From: Alphaproteobacteria bacterium | GTDB lineage: Bacteria > Pseudomonadota > Alphaproteobacteria > Rs-D84 | Reading direction: 5' to 3' | DNA: 5,790 bases | Assembly (NCBI GenBank): GCA_017936185.1 | Contig: JAGBGA010000068.1 | Coordinates: 1-5,790 of the forward strand | Part shown: piece after piece, positions 1 through 5,759 of the stretch | Layout: every line of letters begins with the position of its first letter | Position numbering within the stretch: the first letter of the stretch is position 1 | The notes under the pieces: generated by a model | Database searches by the model: none | Told to the model about the DNA's origin: nothing | Seen by the model: only the letters and a program-made list of their open reading frames with translations | Made by a program: the position numbers and the translations under genes

Positions 1-147
1 GCAAAAAAGGAAAAGAACAAAAATATATGGAAAAATGCACGTGAACAAATCGAAGCAATTAACCAAGACCAACAATTGACCGAACAAGAAAAAGAACAGC
101 GGGCAAAAGAAATCTTGGCAAATGCAGAACGACAAGTGCGCGCATAA
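1..147 (+). CDS. C-terminal end of an unidentified charged, helical protein (5' part outside window)
   Basis: The reading frame is open from base 1 and ends at the TAA at 145-147, giving 48 residues of C-terminal tail. The tail is rich in Lys, Glu, Gln and Ala. It begins with a Lys/Asn-rich stretch and continues as a run without Gly or Pro (about residues 13-48, from AREQIEAI to AERQVRA) that should form one long amphipathic helix, perhaps a coiled coil. No catalytic motif or membrane segment is visible. It is followed after 20 bases by a strong terminator, so it is the last gene of its transcription unit. The pattern 'QI..I.....LT..EKE.RA..I....E..VRA' is faintly like the helical tail of lipase chaperones, but this is far too little to assign a family. 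I do not recognise the protein. The open frame, clean stop and terminator support it being real. Confidence 0.7.
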   Translation, partial: AKKEKNKNIWKNAREQIEAINQDQQLTEQEKEQRAKEILANAERQVRA

Positions 148-167
148 AAAAACAACAAGCAACAAAT

Positions 168-198
168 AAAGAACCAAGGATTCAGTCCTTGGTTCTTT
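168..198. terminator. Bidirectional rho-independent terminator between convergent genes
   Basis: A perfect 13-bp inverted repeat (AAAGAACCAAGGA, loop TTCAG, TCCTTGGTTCTTT) is followed on the plus strand by TATTTTAT and on the minus strand by TTATTTGTTG. It lies between the plus-strand stop at 147 and the minus-strand stop at 203, so it can end transcription of both genes. Confidence 0.9.
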
Positions 199-202
199 TA
201 TT

Positions 203-775
203 TTATCGCGTCTTTTGCGGTTGGTAAATACCGGTCTTGATTAATGCAGTGCGAAGACAATTGTAATGCGGAACATACGGACGAAGATGATGATTGTATA
301 ATGTGGAATTATTACTTATCATGACAATCGGGACCTTTAATTCCAGACAGCCCGACACAACGTGTGGACCATCGTCAAAATGAACGTCGGGGCCCAACGA
401 CTTTAAAATATCAGGCTTGGCCCCAGGTTTATCGTATACTTGGTCAAATGTACAGTTTATGCCGGCATTGCGTAATTGGGCATATGTTTTTTGTGGCTGC
501 TTTAAACGGCGTTCGGTAACAAATATTACATCCATATCCGGACGCGCAATTAACGAATTTATTATCATCGGAATATCAGAATCCAAAACAGGCATTTGGT
601 ATAATATATCATCTGAAAACAATGCGATGATGTTATCGGCGATAACGGGGTCATAGTCTTTGTATAAATCGTAATGGGTCGGCTTGGTATACGGGACACC
701 CGCATCACGAAACGCCAATTGGTAAATGGGTTTTAAATTAAATATAACACTGTCTAAATCAAAACTTACTTTCAT
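203..775 (-). CDS. HAD-superfamily 5'(3')-deoxyribonucleotidase-like phosphatase (NT5C type)
   Basis: This is a 190-residue soluble protein. It carries the four HAD phosphatase motifs in order: motif I FDLDSV with the nucleophile and acid/base pair D6 and D8, motif II VIFVTER with T87, motif III Lys in the DKPGAKPD stretch (K116 or K120), and motif IV HFDDGP with D134 and D135. Size, the helical cap between motifs I and II, and the closing V.HFDDGPH..SGCLELKVP segment fit the NT5C-type 5' nucleotidases. These remove phosphate from (deoxy)nucleoside monophosphates; substrate here is inferred. I chose the ATG at 773-775, not the upstream one at 829, for three reasons: it is preceded by AAAAAAGG at 5-nt spacing, motif I then sits at residues 4-10 as usual in HAD proteins, and a promoter candidate (802-829) lies inside the longer version. 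The gene stands alone, divergent from the Ca2+ pump. Confidence 0.8.
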   Translation of the reverse strand: MKVSFDLDSVIFNLKPIYQLAFRDAGVPYTKPTHYDLYKDYDPVIADNIIALFSDDILYQMPVLDSDIPMIINSLIARPDMDVIFVTERRLKQPQKTYAQLRNAGINCTFDQVYDKPGAKPDILKSLGPDVHFDDGPHVVSGCLELKVPIVMISNNSTLYNHHLRPYVPHYNCLRTALIKTGIYQPQKTR

Positions 776-801
776 ATTAACCTTTTTTGTTATGGGTGGA
801 C

Positions 802-829
802 AGTGTAGCAATATAAATAATAAAATCAA
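802..829 (-). promoter_or_regulatory. Candidate sigma70-type promoter for the HAD phosphatase gene
   Basis: Read on the minus strand, TTGATT (829-824) and TACACT (807-802) are separated by 16 bases. This would start RNA near 795 and give a leader of about 20 bases carrying the AAAAAAGG ribosome-binding site at 788-781. It is assigned by eye from consensus resemblance only. Confidence 0.45.
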
Positions 830-840
830 TTTTTATTTGC

Positions 841-868
841 TTGTATTAAAGTGGAATTTGGGTATATT
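841..868 (+). promoter_or_regulatory. Candidate sigma70-type promoter for the Ca2+-ATPase gene
   Basis: TTGTAT (841-846) and TATATT (863-868) are spaced by 16 bases; TATTAT at 865-870 is an alternative -10 with 18-base spacing. The start would lie near 875. The ribosome-binding site AAGGA (883-887) then sits 9 bases before the ATG at 897. The two divergent promoters are about 11 bases apart, so their polymerases could interfere. Confidence 0.45.
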
Positions 869-896
869 ATCCAACGATAAAAAAGGAAGAAAAAAA

Positions 897-3503
897 ATGG
901 ACTTTTACGGTTTAAGCGACGCACAAGTAATCGAAAGCAGAAAAAAATATGGCACAAATAAAATGCCACAGCCAAAACTGAAATCGGGGTGGTATTTCTT
1001 GGGCGAAGTTTTTAAAGATAAACTGAATATAATTCTTTTGGTGATGATGGGGTTGTTTATCGGACTGGGCGTAATCGGTTATGGCAGTGTTTACGAAGCA
1101 ATTGGTATTGGGGTCGTTTTGGGTGTCGTCGCAACAACAACCGTCGCAACAAAATTAAAAACACAAAAAAGTGCCGAAGAATTAAGAAAACGCACGTCTT
1201 TGTTATATGCAAATGTTATACGAAATGGAAACATTGTTCGTATCAACAGCGACGATGTCGTGGTTGGCGATATCATGTTGGTCCAGGCCGGCGAAACAAT
1301 TTGCGCCGATGGATATGTCGTTGATGGCACAATCAGCGTAAATAACGCAATTCTTAATGGGGAAAGTGACGAGTGTGAAAAGCGCCCTGCCCCAAAAAAA
1401 TATGTGTATGATGAATCTAAAAAAATTACCGCAGATGATTTTGTTGATGCGTACAGTGTCTTTGCCGGAACAACTGCATTATTGGGTGAAGCAAAAATAT
1501 GTGTAACGCGCGTGGGGACAAAAACAGAAAATGCAAAGATTATGGTGTCACTTCATGAAATTGATGAAGTAAAAACAACACTGCAGTTGCAACTTGATAA
1601 ACTGGCCGATGTTATCAGTAAAATTGGGTCAATATGCGCGATAATTATTTTTGGGGTCTTGATGTTGGTAAATATTTCAACAAATGGAATTTCAAGTGGC
1701 ACTGCATTGATATATACTGCATTGGGATGCATAACCATCGCACTGACAATATTTGTTGCCGCAGTTCCCGAAGGATTGCCATTTATAATCGGGATTATAA
1801 CCGGACAAAATGTTAACCGTATGATAAAAAACAATATACTGGCCAAGAATCCAAATAAAATACCCGAAGCCGGAAATATACAATTACTTTGTACCGATAA
1901 AACAGGCACACTGACCGGCGGATTTTTGCAGCCGGTACACAACTTTGCCGCCGACGGAACAGATATCGGATTCGATAAAAATACCGGGGGCGCAATAAAA
2001 GAAGTCTTTATCGAAAATGTCGCAATTGTAAACGCAACATCGTACGGACCAAATGATACGATAATTGGTGGGAATATGACCAGTCGTGCAATCTTTACCA
2101 AAATGATAAGCATGCGCGGCGATATAACAAAAATACAAAATAATACAAAAATTACACAACGAATTGCGTTTAACAGCGCAAATAAATTCGCCGCGGCAAT
2201 GGCAAATAACAAGACTTACTTTATGGGCGCCCCCGAAGTAATATTGGCGCACGCGACCAAGTATATCGATGAAAACGGCAATATACACGATATTAATAAA
2301 GACAAGATAAAAAAACTGATTAAACAAAATGCAGAACGCGCAATGCGATTGGTTGCAACCGCAATCGGTGATTCTTGGGCAGATGATGAAAAGTTGCCAG
2401 ATGACTTGGTATTTATATCATTGGTGGCAATGCGTGACGAAGTCAGACCCGGGGTGCCAGATGTCGTGCGAACAATGTCAGATTCAGGCGTGCAAGTTAT
2501 GATGATAACCGGCGATAATCTTGATACGGCGCGCGCAATTGCAAAAGACTGTGGCATTATTCGTGCGGTAAATGATGTCGCAATGAATGCAATTGAACTT
2601 GATAACATGTCTGATAAAGACGCAAAAAAAATACTGAAAAATATAAAAGTCATCGCGCGCGCAACGCCAAATACGAAATTGCGTATCGTTAAATTGGCAC
2701 AATCGTTGGGGCTTTGCATCGGTATGTGTGGCGATGGAACAAATGATGCGCCGGCACTGAAACGCGCCGATGTCGGGTTTGCAATGGGTGATGGAACCGA
2801 TGTTTGCAAAGAATCAGGCGATATTATAATAACCGATAATAACTTTATTTCCATCGCAAACAGTATCCTTTTGGGACGAACATTTGTGCATAATGTTATA
2901 AACTTTTTAAAGTTCCAATTGCCGATAAACTTTACGTTGGTGATACTTAGTATACTGTTCCCGATAATGTTTGGATTTGATGCGTTTACAGCCGTTCAGA
3001 TTTTGATTATTAATATCGTTATGGACAGCTTGAATTCTTTGGCGTTTGGGGGCGAACCGCCACATGCAAAATATATGTCAGAACCCGCCCAAGGAAAAAA
3101 TGCGGCACTGTTATCAAAACAGACAATTATAAATATAACATGGAATACAATCGGATTCGTTTGCGTGTTTGCATTAATGGAATTGCCATGGATTAAAAGT
3201 CTGTTTAATTCAGAAACAGTATTTATGTCGGCACGCTTTGCGTTATTGGTAATAATGGCAATTGTTAATGGATTTTGCGTGCGCACAGACGGATTTAATA
3301 TATTCCGCGGATTAACCAAAAATCCAATGTTTATTGCGGTTGCATTCGGTGTTGTCGGCGCAACAGTTGCATGCGTATCTTTTGGTGGTGCAGTGTTGCA
3401 GTTGGTACCGATGAATATTGCGCAATGGGCGGTAATATTTGGATTATCAATGCTGATTATTCCAATTAATTTTACAAGAATGTTTGTAATGAAAAATAAA
3501 TAA
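897..3503 (+). CDS. P-type Ca2+-transporting ATPase, P2B (plasma-membrane Ca2+-ATPase) like
   Basis: This 868-residue membrane pump should use ATP to drive Ca2+ out of the cytoplasm. Visible in order are: cation-ATPase N-terminus (1-40), M1-M2 (about 44-84), actuator domain with NGES (154-157), M3-M4 (about 242-300) with PEGLP and Ca2+-ligand candidate E292, phosphorylation motif DKTGTLT (D334), nucleotide domain with FNS (425-427) and MGAPE (443-447), TGDN (538-541), GDGTNDAP hinge (612-619), then six more membrane segments (668-857). M5 (FLKFQLPIN) and M6 (NIVMDSLNSLAFGGEPP, N706 and D710) resemble PMCA wording, supporting Ca2+ over other ions. No C-terminal calmodulin-binding tail is present. 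The ATG at 897 was chosen over 726 because of the AAGGA site and because the extension would overlap the divergent gene. Oddities are NGES for TGES and Met for the usual Lys of KGAPE. Confidence 0.92.
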   Translation: MDFYGLSDAQVIESRKKYGTNKMPQPKLKSGWYFLGEVFKDKLNIILLVMMGLFIGLGVIGYGSVYEAIGIGVVLGVVATTTVATKLKTQKSAEELRKRTSLLYANVIRNGNIVRINSDDVVVGDIMLVQAGETICADGYVVDGTISVNNAILNGESDECEKRPAPKKYVYDESKKITADDFVDAYSVFAGTTALLGEAKICVTRVGTKTENAKIMVSLHEIDEVKTTLQLQLDKLADVISKIGSICAIIIFGVLMLVNISTNGISSGTALIYTALGCITIALTIFVAAVPEGLPFIIGIITGQNVNRMIKNNILAKNPNKIPEAGNIQLLCTDKTGTLTGGFLQPVHNFAADGTDIGFDKNTGGAIKEVFIENVAIVNATSYGPNDTIIGGNMTSRAIFTKMISMRGDITKIQNNTKITQRIAFNSANKFAAAMANNKTYFMGAPEVILAHATKYIDENGNIHDINKDKIKKLIKQNAERAMRLVATAIGDSWADDEKLPDDLVFISLVAMRDEVRPGVPDVVRTMSDSGVQVMMITGDNLDTARAIAKDCGIIRAVNDVAMNAIELDNMSDKDAKKILKNIKVIARATPNTKLRIVKLAQSLGLCIGMCGDGTNDAPALKRADVGFAMGDGTDVCKESGDIIITDNNFISIANSILLGRTFVHNVINFLKFQLPINFTLVILSILFPIMFGFDAFTAVQILIINIVMDSLNSLAFGGEPPHAKYMSEPAQGKNAALLSKQTIINITWNTIGFVCVFALMELPWIKSLFNSETVFMSARFALLVIMAIVNGFCVRTDGFNIFRGLTKNPMFIAVAFGVVGATVACVSFGGAVLQLVPMNIAQWAVIFGLSMLIIPINFTRMFVMKNK

Positions 3504-3507
3504 AAAA

Positions 3508-3527
3508 AAACGCCCAAATGGGCGTTT
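3508..3527. terminator. Bidirectional rho-independent terminator between the Ca2+-ATPase and glyS
   Basis: The stem AAACGCCC / GGGCGTTT (8 bp, loop AAAT) begins 4 bases after the pump's stop codon. It is followed by TCTTTTATT on the plus strand and by a run of Ts on the minus strand (complement of the A run at 3502-3507). The glyS stop codon at 3534-3536 is on its other side, so it serves both convergent genes. Confidence 0.9.
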
Positions 3528-3533
3528 CTTTTA

Positions 3534-4895
3534 TTAAGAATTAATTATTTCAAGTATGCGTTGCTTTACATCAGATATCGCAATGCGTTCTTGGGCCATT
3601 GTGTCACGATGACGAAGGGTAACTGTGCCATCTTCCATTGTTTGATGGTCGACCGTTATACATACCGGTGTGCCGATTTCGTCGTGACGACGATAGTTCT
3701 TGCCGATATTGCCGGAATTTTCAAGTTCAATGCGACCAATCGCCATTTTACGCAAATCAGATACAATTCCATTCGATATTTCCAACAATTCTGGGACATT
3801 GCGCGCCAGTGGAATTACCGCCGCCTTGACCGGGGATAACGATGGCTTTAACTTTAAGACGGTGCGCGTTTTTCCGTCGCCAAGGTCTTCTTCGTTATAT
3901 GCCTGTAACATTACCGCCAACATCGCACGATTTACACCCAATGCCGTTTCAATAACGTATGGAATAAAGTTTTCGCCGGTTTGTGGGTCACTGTATGATA
4001 ATTTGGTTGTACTGTCACGATTTTCCATGACATTGGCATTAATTTTGAATTCCGATTGGGACTTGGTATGTGACCCAAGGTCAAAGTCTTGACGATTATG
4101 AATTCCTTCGACTTCGTCAAAACCATCGGGAAATTCGTATTCAATGTCAACCGCCGCCTTGGCATAGTGCGCCAATTTTTCGTGTGGCATAAAGCGCAAC
4201 TTTTCCGCCGGTATGCCCAATGCGTTTACCCACCAAGACATACGTGTTTCCATCCACATTTTATGATATTGTTCATCTTCGGACGGGCGAACAAAGTATT
4301 GCATTTCGGCCTGTTCAAATTCGCGCATGCGAAACACAAAGCCACGTGGGGAAATTTCATTACGAAACGCTTTACCAATTTGGGCAATTCCGAATGGCAA
4401 TTTATGCGGTTTGGCGTCAAGAACGTTCTTGAAGTTTGTATATGTGGTTGTTGCGGTTTCTGGACGTAAATATGCGTTAATTGCACCGTCCGATGTCGCA
4501 CCAATGGACAGCCCCATCATCAATTGATATGCGCGCGGTTCGGTTATTTCGGTCGACCCACAATTATCACATTTTGATTGGTCACGCATCTTGTCTTGGC
4601 GCATGCGGGCACCACATTTCTTGCATTCAACCAACGGATCTGAAAAGCCGCCTTCGTGCCCAGAATACTTCCAAAGCAAGCGATTACTGATTAATGCGGC
4701 ATCAAGGCCTTCGATGTCGTCGCGGGAATAAACCATGGAATTCCACCAGGCATTGCGTATGTTCTTCATCAATTCAACACCATATGGACCATAATCATAC
4801 GCGCCACCCAATCCACCGTATATTTCAGAACCGGTAAAGATAAAACCACGACGCTTGCACAAGGCAACGATATCATTAACTGTTTTTGCTGGCAT
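3534..4895 (-). CDS. glyS: Glycine--tRNA ligase, single-chain class II (alpha2) type
   Basis: This 453-residue cytoplasmic enzyme charges tRNA-Gly with glycine. It shows the alpha2 GlyRS layout: N-terminal RRGFIF.GSEIYGGL..AYDYGP.G (about 15-40), the SGHEGGFSDPLV block (78-89), a CxxC...CxxC zinc knuckle (C91, C94, C109, C112), the RPETA element (144-148), class II motif 2 with FRNEISPRG.VFRMREF (177-193), motif 3 with VIETALGVNR (314-323), and a C-terminal anticodon-binding domain (about 357-450) with RRHDEIGTP, TVTLRHRDT and Q.RI.I. Length is typical for this form. The start ATG at 4893-4895 is followed by the family N-terminus and has AAGGGTGG upstream (4909-4902). The gene is monocistronic with its own promoter and terminator. 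It is unlike the heterotetrameric GlyQ/GlyS enzyme usual in Proteobacteria. After RPETA, the usual QGIFVNF is replaced by TTTYTNF. Confidence 0.95.
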   Translation of the reverse strand: MPAKTVNDIVALCKRRGFIFTGSEIYGGLGGAYDYGPYGVELMKNIRNAWWNSMVYSRDDIEGLDAALISNRLLWKYSGHEGGFSDPLVECKKCGARMRQDKMRDQSKCDNCGSTEITEPRAYQLMMGLSIGATSDGAINAYLRPETATTTYTNFKNVLDAKPHKLPFGIAQIGKAFRNEISPRGFVFRMREFEQAEMQYFVRPSEDEQYHKMWMETRMSWWVNALGIPAEKLRFMPHEKLAHYAKAAVDIEYEFPDGFDEVEGIHNRQDFDLGSHTKSQSEFKINANVMENRDSTTKLSYSDPQTGENFIPYVIETALGVNRAMLAVMLQAYNEEDLGDGKTRTVLKLKPSLSPVKAAVIPLARNVPELLEISNGIVSDLRKMAIGRIELENSGNIGKNYRRHDEIGTPVCITVDHQTMEDGTVTLRHRDTMAQERIAISDVKQRILEIINS

Positions 4896-4938
4896 TTTTG
4901 ACCACCCTTGGGTTTATATTATTTTAACAGGTGACATT

Positions 4939-4967
4939 ATTATATCTATTTTTGGATTTTGCAACAT
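4939..4967 (-). promoter_or_regulatory. Candidate promoter for glyS
   Basis: On the minus strand a perfect TATAAT (4944-4939) lies 17 bases from a weak -35, ATGTTG (4967-4962). RNA would start near 4932, leaving a leader of about 37 bases. That is too short for a T-box, and none is visible. The -10 is convincing; the -35 is not. Confidence 0.5.
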
Positions 4968-5083
4968 TGTTTTATATTTTTTCGCCCAACAATAAACGCG
5001 AACAAATCCAAAACATTCCCAAATAAATTGATTTCAACACAACGCGTGCGCGCAACGCAAGAAAATCTACCTATTTTTATACG

Positions 5084-5112
5084 TTGCGTATTATTGGGAT
5101 TTAATCCATAAT
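5084..5112 (+). promoter_or_regulatory. Promoter candidate of the HTH gene
   Basis: TTGCGT (5084-5089) and CATAAT (5107-5112) are spaced by the optimal 17 bases. RNA would start near 5119, about 34 bases before the ATG at 5153. The ribosome-binding site is weak (AGAG at 5141-5144, 8 bases before the ATG). The -35 lies within the right arm of an inverted repeat, CGCAACG (5051-5057) / CGTTGCG (5082-5088). Confidence 0.5.
5097..5107. promoter_or_regulatory. Palindromic operator candidate in the HTH gene's promoter spacer
   Basis: GGATT-T-AATCC is a perfect 11-base palindrome between the -35 and -10 hexamers of the HTH gene and touches the -10. A bound protein there would block polymerase. The downstream HTH protein is the obvious candidate for autoregulation, but that is inference from position only. 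Confidence 0.4.
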
Positions 5113-5152
5113 AAAAAATACACGCAATGAAAAAAAACCAAGAGAAAAAGAT

Positions 5153-5416
5153 ATGATTACACATGGTGACTTGTGGGACACAATTGATACATTGGCCGAC
5201 GAACATAAAATTACACCATCACGAATGGCAATTGACAGTGGACTTGACGCCACGACATTTAACAAAAGCAAACGAAGTGATATGTTCGGCAAATCAAGAT
5301 ACCCATCATTTCGCACTGTGTTAAAAGTACTTAACCAAATGAATATGTCTATGACTGATTTTGGTATAATCTGTGACCGTTGCAGCAATACCCGCAAATC
5401 GCAAGACGGCCGATAG
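5153..5416 (+). CDS. Small helix-turn-helix DNA-binding protein, like the N-terminal domain of alphaproteobacterial S24/LexA-like regulators
   Basis: This 87-residue protein has the opening H.DLWDTID.LAD.H (4-18), the probable helix-turn-helix TPSRMAIDSGLDATTFNKSKR (21-41), and the segment SRYPSFRTVLKVLNQMNMSMTDF (48-70). This order is that of the XRE/LexA-like regulators which in Alphaproteobacteria normally continue into an S24 peptidase domain (over 200 residues in total). Here the protein ends soon after the DNA-binding part with a short polar tail holding two cysteines (CDRC, 74-77). No S24 sequence is seen in any frame downstream. The start is the first ATG in frame; its ribosome-binding site is weak. 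The gene is transcribed alone, divergent from glyS, and palindromes in its promoter suggest self-control. It is likely a transcription repressor; its targets are unknown. It may be a natural short form or a truncation. Confidence 0.8.
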   Translation: MITHGDLWDTIDTLADEHKITPSRMAIDSGLDATTFNKSKRSDMFGKSRYPSFRTVLKVLNQMNMSMTDFGIICDRCSNTRKSQDGR

Positions 5417-5452
5417 TGGTATGGGGGGGCACTCCATGGCCCCCTTTCACTA
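5414..5452. terminator. G-run hairpin after the HTH gene, possible terminator
   Basis: TAGTG (5414-5418) pairs with CACTA (5448-5452), and inside it five or more Gs of the run 5423-5429 pair with CCCCC (5440-5444) around a CCATGG-containing loop. It starts at the stop codon of the HTH gene. The inner stem is followed only by TTTCAC, so termination is possible but not textbook. Confidence 0.45.
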
Positions 5453-5504
5453 CGTAAGGTTCAAACGGCGCAGACGCTTGTTTTCACCAACTGGCGTTCC
5501 GAAC

Positions 5505-5523
5505 CCTTTTGGGGTTCTCGTCC
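5505..5523 (-). repeat. Repeat block, copy A
   Basis: On the minus strand this reads GGACGAGAACCCCAAAAGG. It is related to copy B at 5692-5711, differing by one inserted A and by the bases around the CCC. It lies about 50 bases downstream (minus strand) of the tRNA 3'-end copy, with a hairpin and T tract between, as copy B does after the real tRNA. Confidence 0.5.
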
Positions 5524-5534
5524 GCGCCCCATGC

Positions 5535-5571
5535 AAAAATTAAACGACCGGCAAGCGGTCGTTGAATTTTT
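5535..5571 (-). terminator. Long hairpin with T tract after the tRNA 3'-end copy
   Basis: AACGACCG (minus strand, 5563-5556) pairs with CGGTCGTT (5550-5543) around a 5-base loop. After one mismatch the stem continues for about seven A-T pairs (5565-5571 with 5535-5541). The minus strand then runs into TTTTTGC. The shape is that of a rho-independent terminator for minus-strand transcription, placed exactly where the real tRNA has its own. Confidence 0.65.
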
Positions 5572-5590
5572 GGTGGGGACACAGGGACTC
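5571..5590 (-). repeat. Exact 20-base copy of the tRNA 3' end
   Basis: TGGTGGGGACACAGGGACTC here is identical to 5760-5779, the 3' end of the partial tRNA. It covers the CCA, discriminator A, the 3' acceptor strand TGTCCCC, the 3' strand of the T stem (CCCTG) and part of the T loop. Identity stops inside the T loop: the tRNA continues with GAACCCTG, this copy with CCTCGCAC. There is no complete tRNA here. The offset between copies is 189 bases. Confidence 0.9.
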
Positions 5591-5621
5591 CCTCGCACGG
5601 TGCAAAGCACCGGCTGCGGGG
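5591..5621. repeat. Strong GC-rich hairpin next to the tRNA 3'-end copy
   Basis: CCTCGCA (5591-5597) pairs with TGCGGGG (5615-5621, one T-G wobble), and CGGTGC (5598-5603) pairs with GCACCG (5607-5612) around an AAA loop, with a GC bulge at 5613-5614. That is 13 pairs. It lacks a T tract on either side, so it looks like a structured RNA or processing element, not a terminator. Confidence 0.6.
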
Positions 5622-5691
5622 CATTCCTGACAAATCGCCTGCGCTGCGCTTGGCTCTTTTACTCATTGTCGACCCTACGCCATTAGCATGG

Positions 5692-5711
5692 CTTTTACGG
5701 GTTCTTCGTCC
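5692..5711 (-). repeat. Repeat block, copy B
   Basis: On the minus strand this reads GGACGAAGAACCCGTAAAAG, matching copy A (5505-5523) in the GGACGA(A)GAACCC..AAAAG core. It follows the tRNA terminator by about 20 bases. Part of it forms the hairpin ACGGG/CCCGT (5697-5714). Confidence 0.5.
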
Positions 5712-5730
5712 CGTGTCCGCAGAAATAAAA

Positions 5731-5750
5731 AAACCACCCTGCGGTGGTTT
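5731..5750 (-). terminator. Rho-independent terminator of the tRNA
   Basis: Minus strand: AAACCACC, loop GCAG, GGTGGTTT, an 8-bp perfect stem followed by TTTTATTTC. It begins about 10 bases after the CCA end of the tRNA at 5760, the usual spacing for a tRNA transcription unit. Confidence 0.85.
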
Positions 5751-5759
5751 TCTTATTTC

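Larger units (their letters stand above)
5417..5759. other. Gene-poor, GC-rich, hairpin-dense region downstream of a tRNA
   Basis: I see no convincing protein gene in these 343 bases. By my count 5591-5650 is about two-thirds G+C, unlike the AT-leaning genes to the left. On the minus strand it reads as two consecutive modules. Each has a tRNA 3' end, a hairpin with T tract and a GGACGA(A)GAACCC block, and further hairpins lie at 5501-5517 (GAACCC/GGGTTC), 5591-5621, 5679-5692 (GCCAT/ATGGC) and 5697-5714 (ACGGG/CCCGT). The stretch is probably transcribed from the tRNA promoter outside the window, unless the 5731-5750 terminator stops it. Confidence 0.6.

Noticed and set aside
776..829. 18-residue N-terminal extension of the HAD phosphatase (start at 829) as a signal peptide
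   Set aside because: The extension is hydrophobic (MILLFILLHC) and could pass for a lipoprotein-like leader. The promoter candidate and ribosome-binding site lie inside it, and HAD proteins start just before motif I.
1553..2327. Long minus-strand frames opposite the Ca2+-ATPase (219 and 147 codons, and another at 2216-2854)
   Set aside because: They are shadows of a gene whose every domain motif is intact on the plus strand. Their translations are Ile/Ser/Cys-rich with no family features.
4896..4938. T-box riboswitch in the glyS leader
   Set aside because: The leader from the candidate start to the ATG is about 37 bases, with no specifier stem, T-box sequence or terminator hairpin.
4946..5206. 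Minus-strand open frame of 86 codons between glyS and the HTH gene
   Set aside because: It overlaps the start of the HTH gene and covers its promoter. It has a Cys/Phe-rich, unstructured composition, no ribosome-binding site and no recognisable domain.
5571..5660. A second complete tRNA gene ending at 5571
   Set aside because: Only the 3' acceptor strand, one T-stem strand and the CCA are present. The partner sequence is replaced by an unrelated hairpin and no cloverleaf can be drawn.
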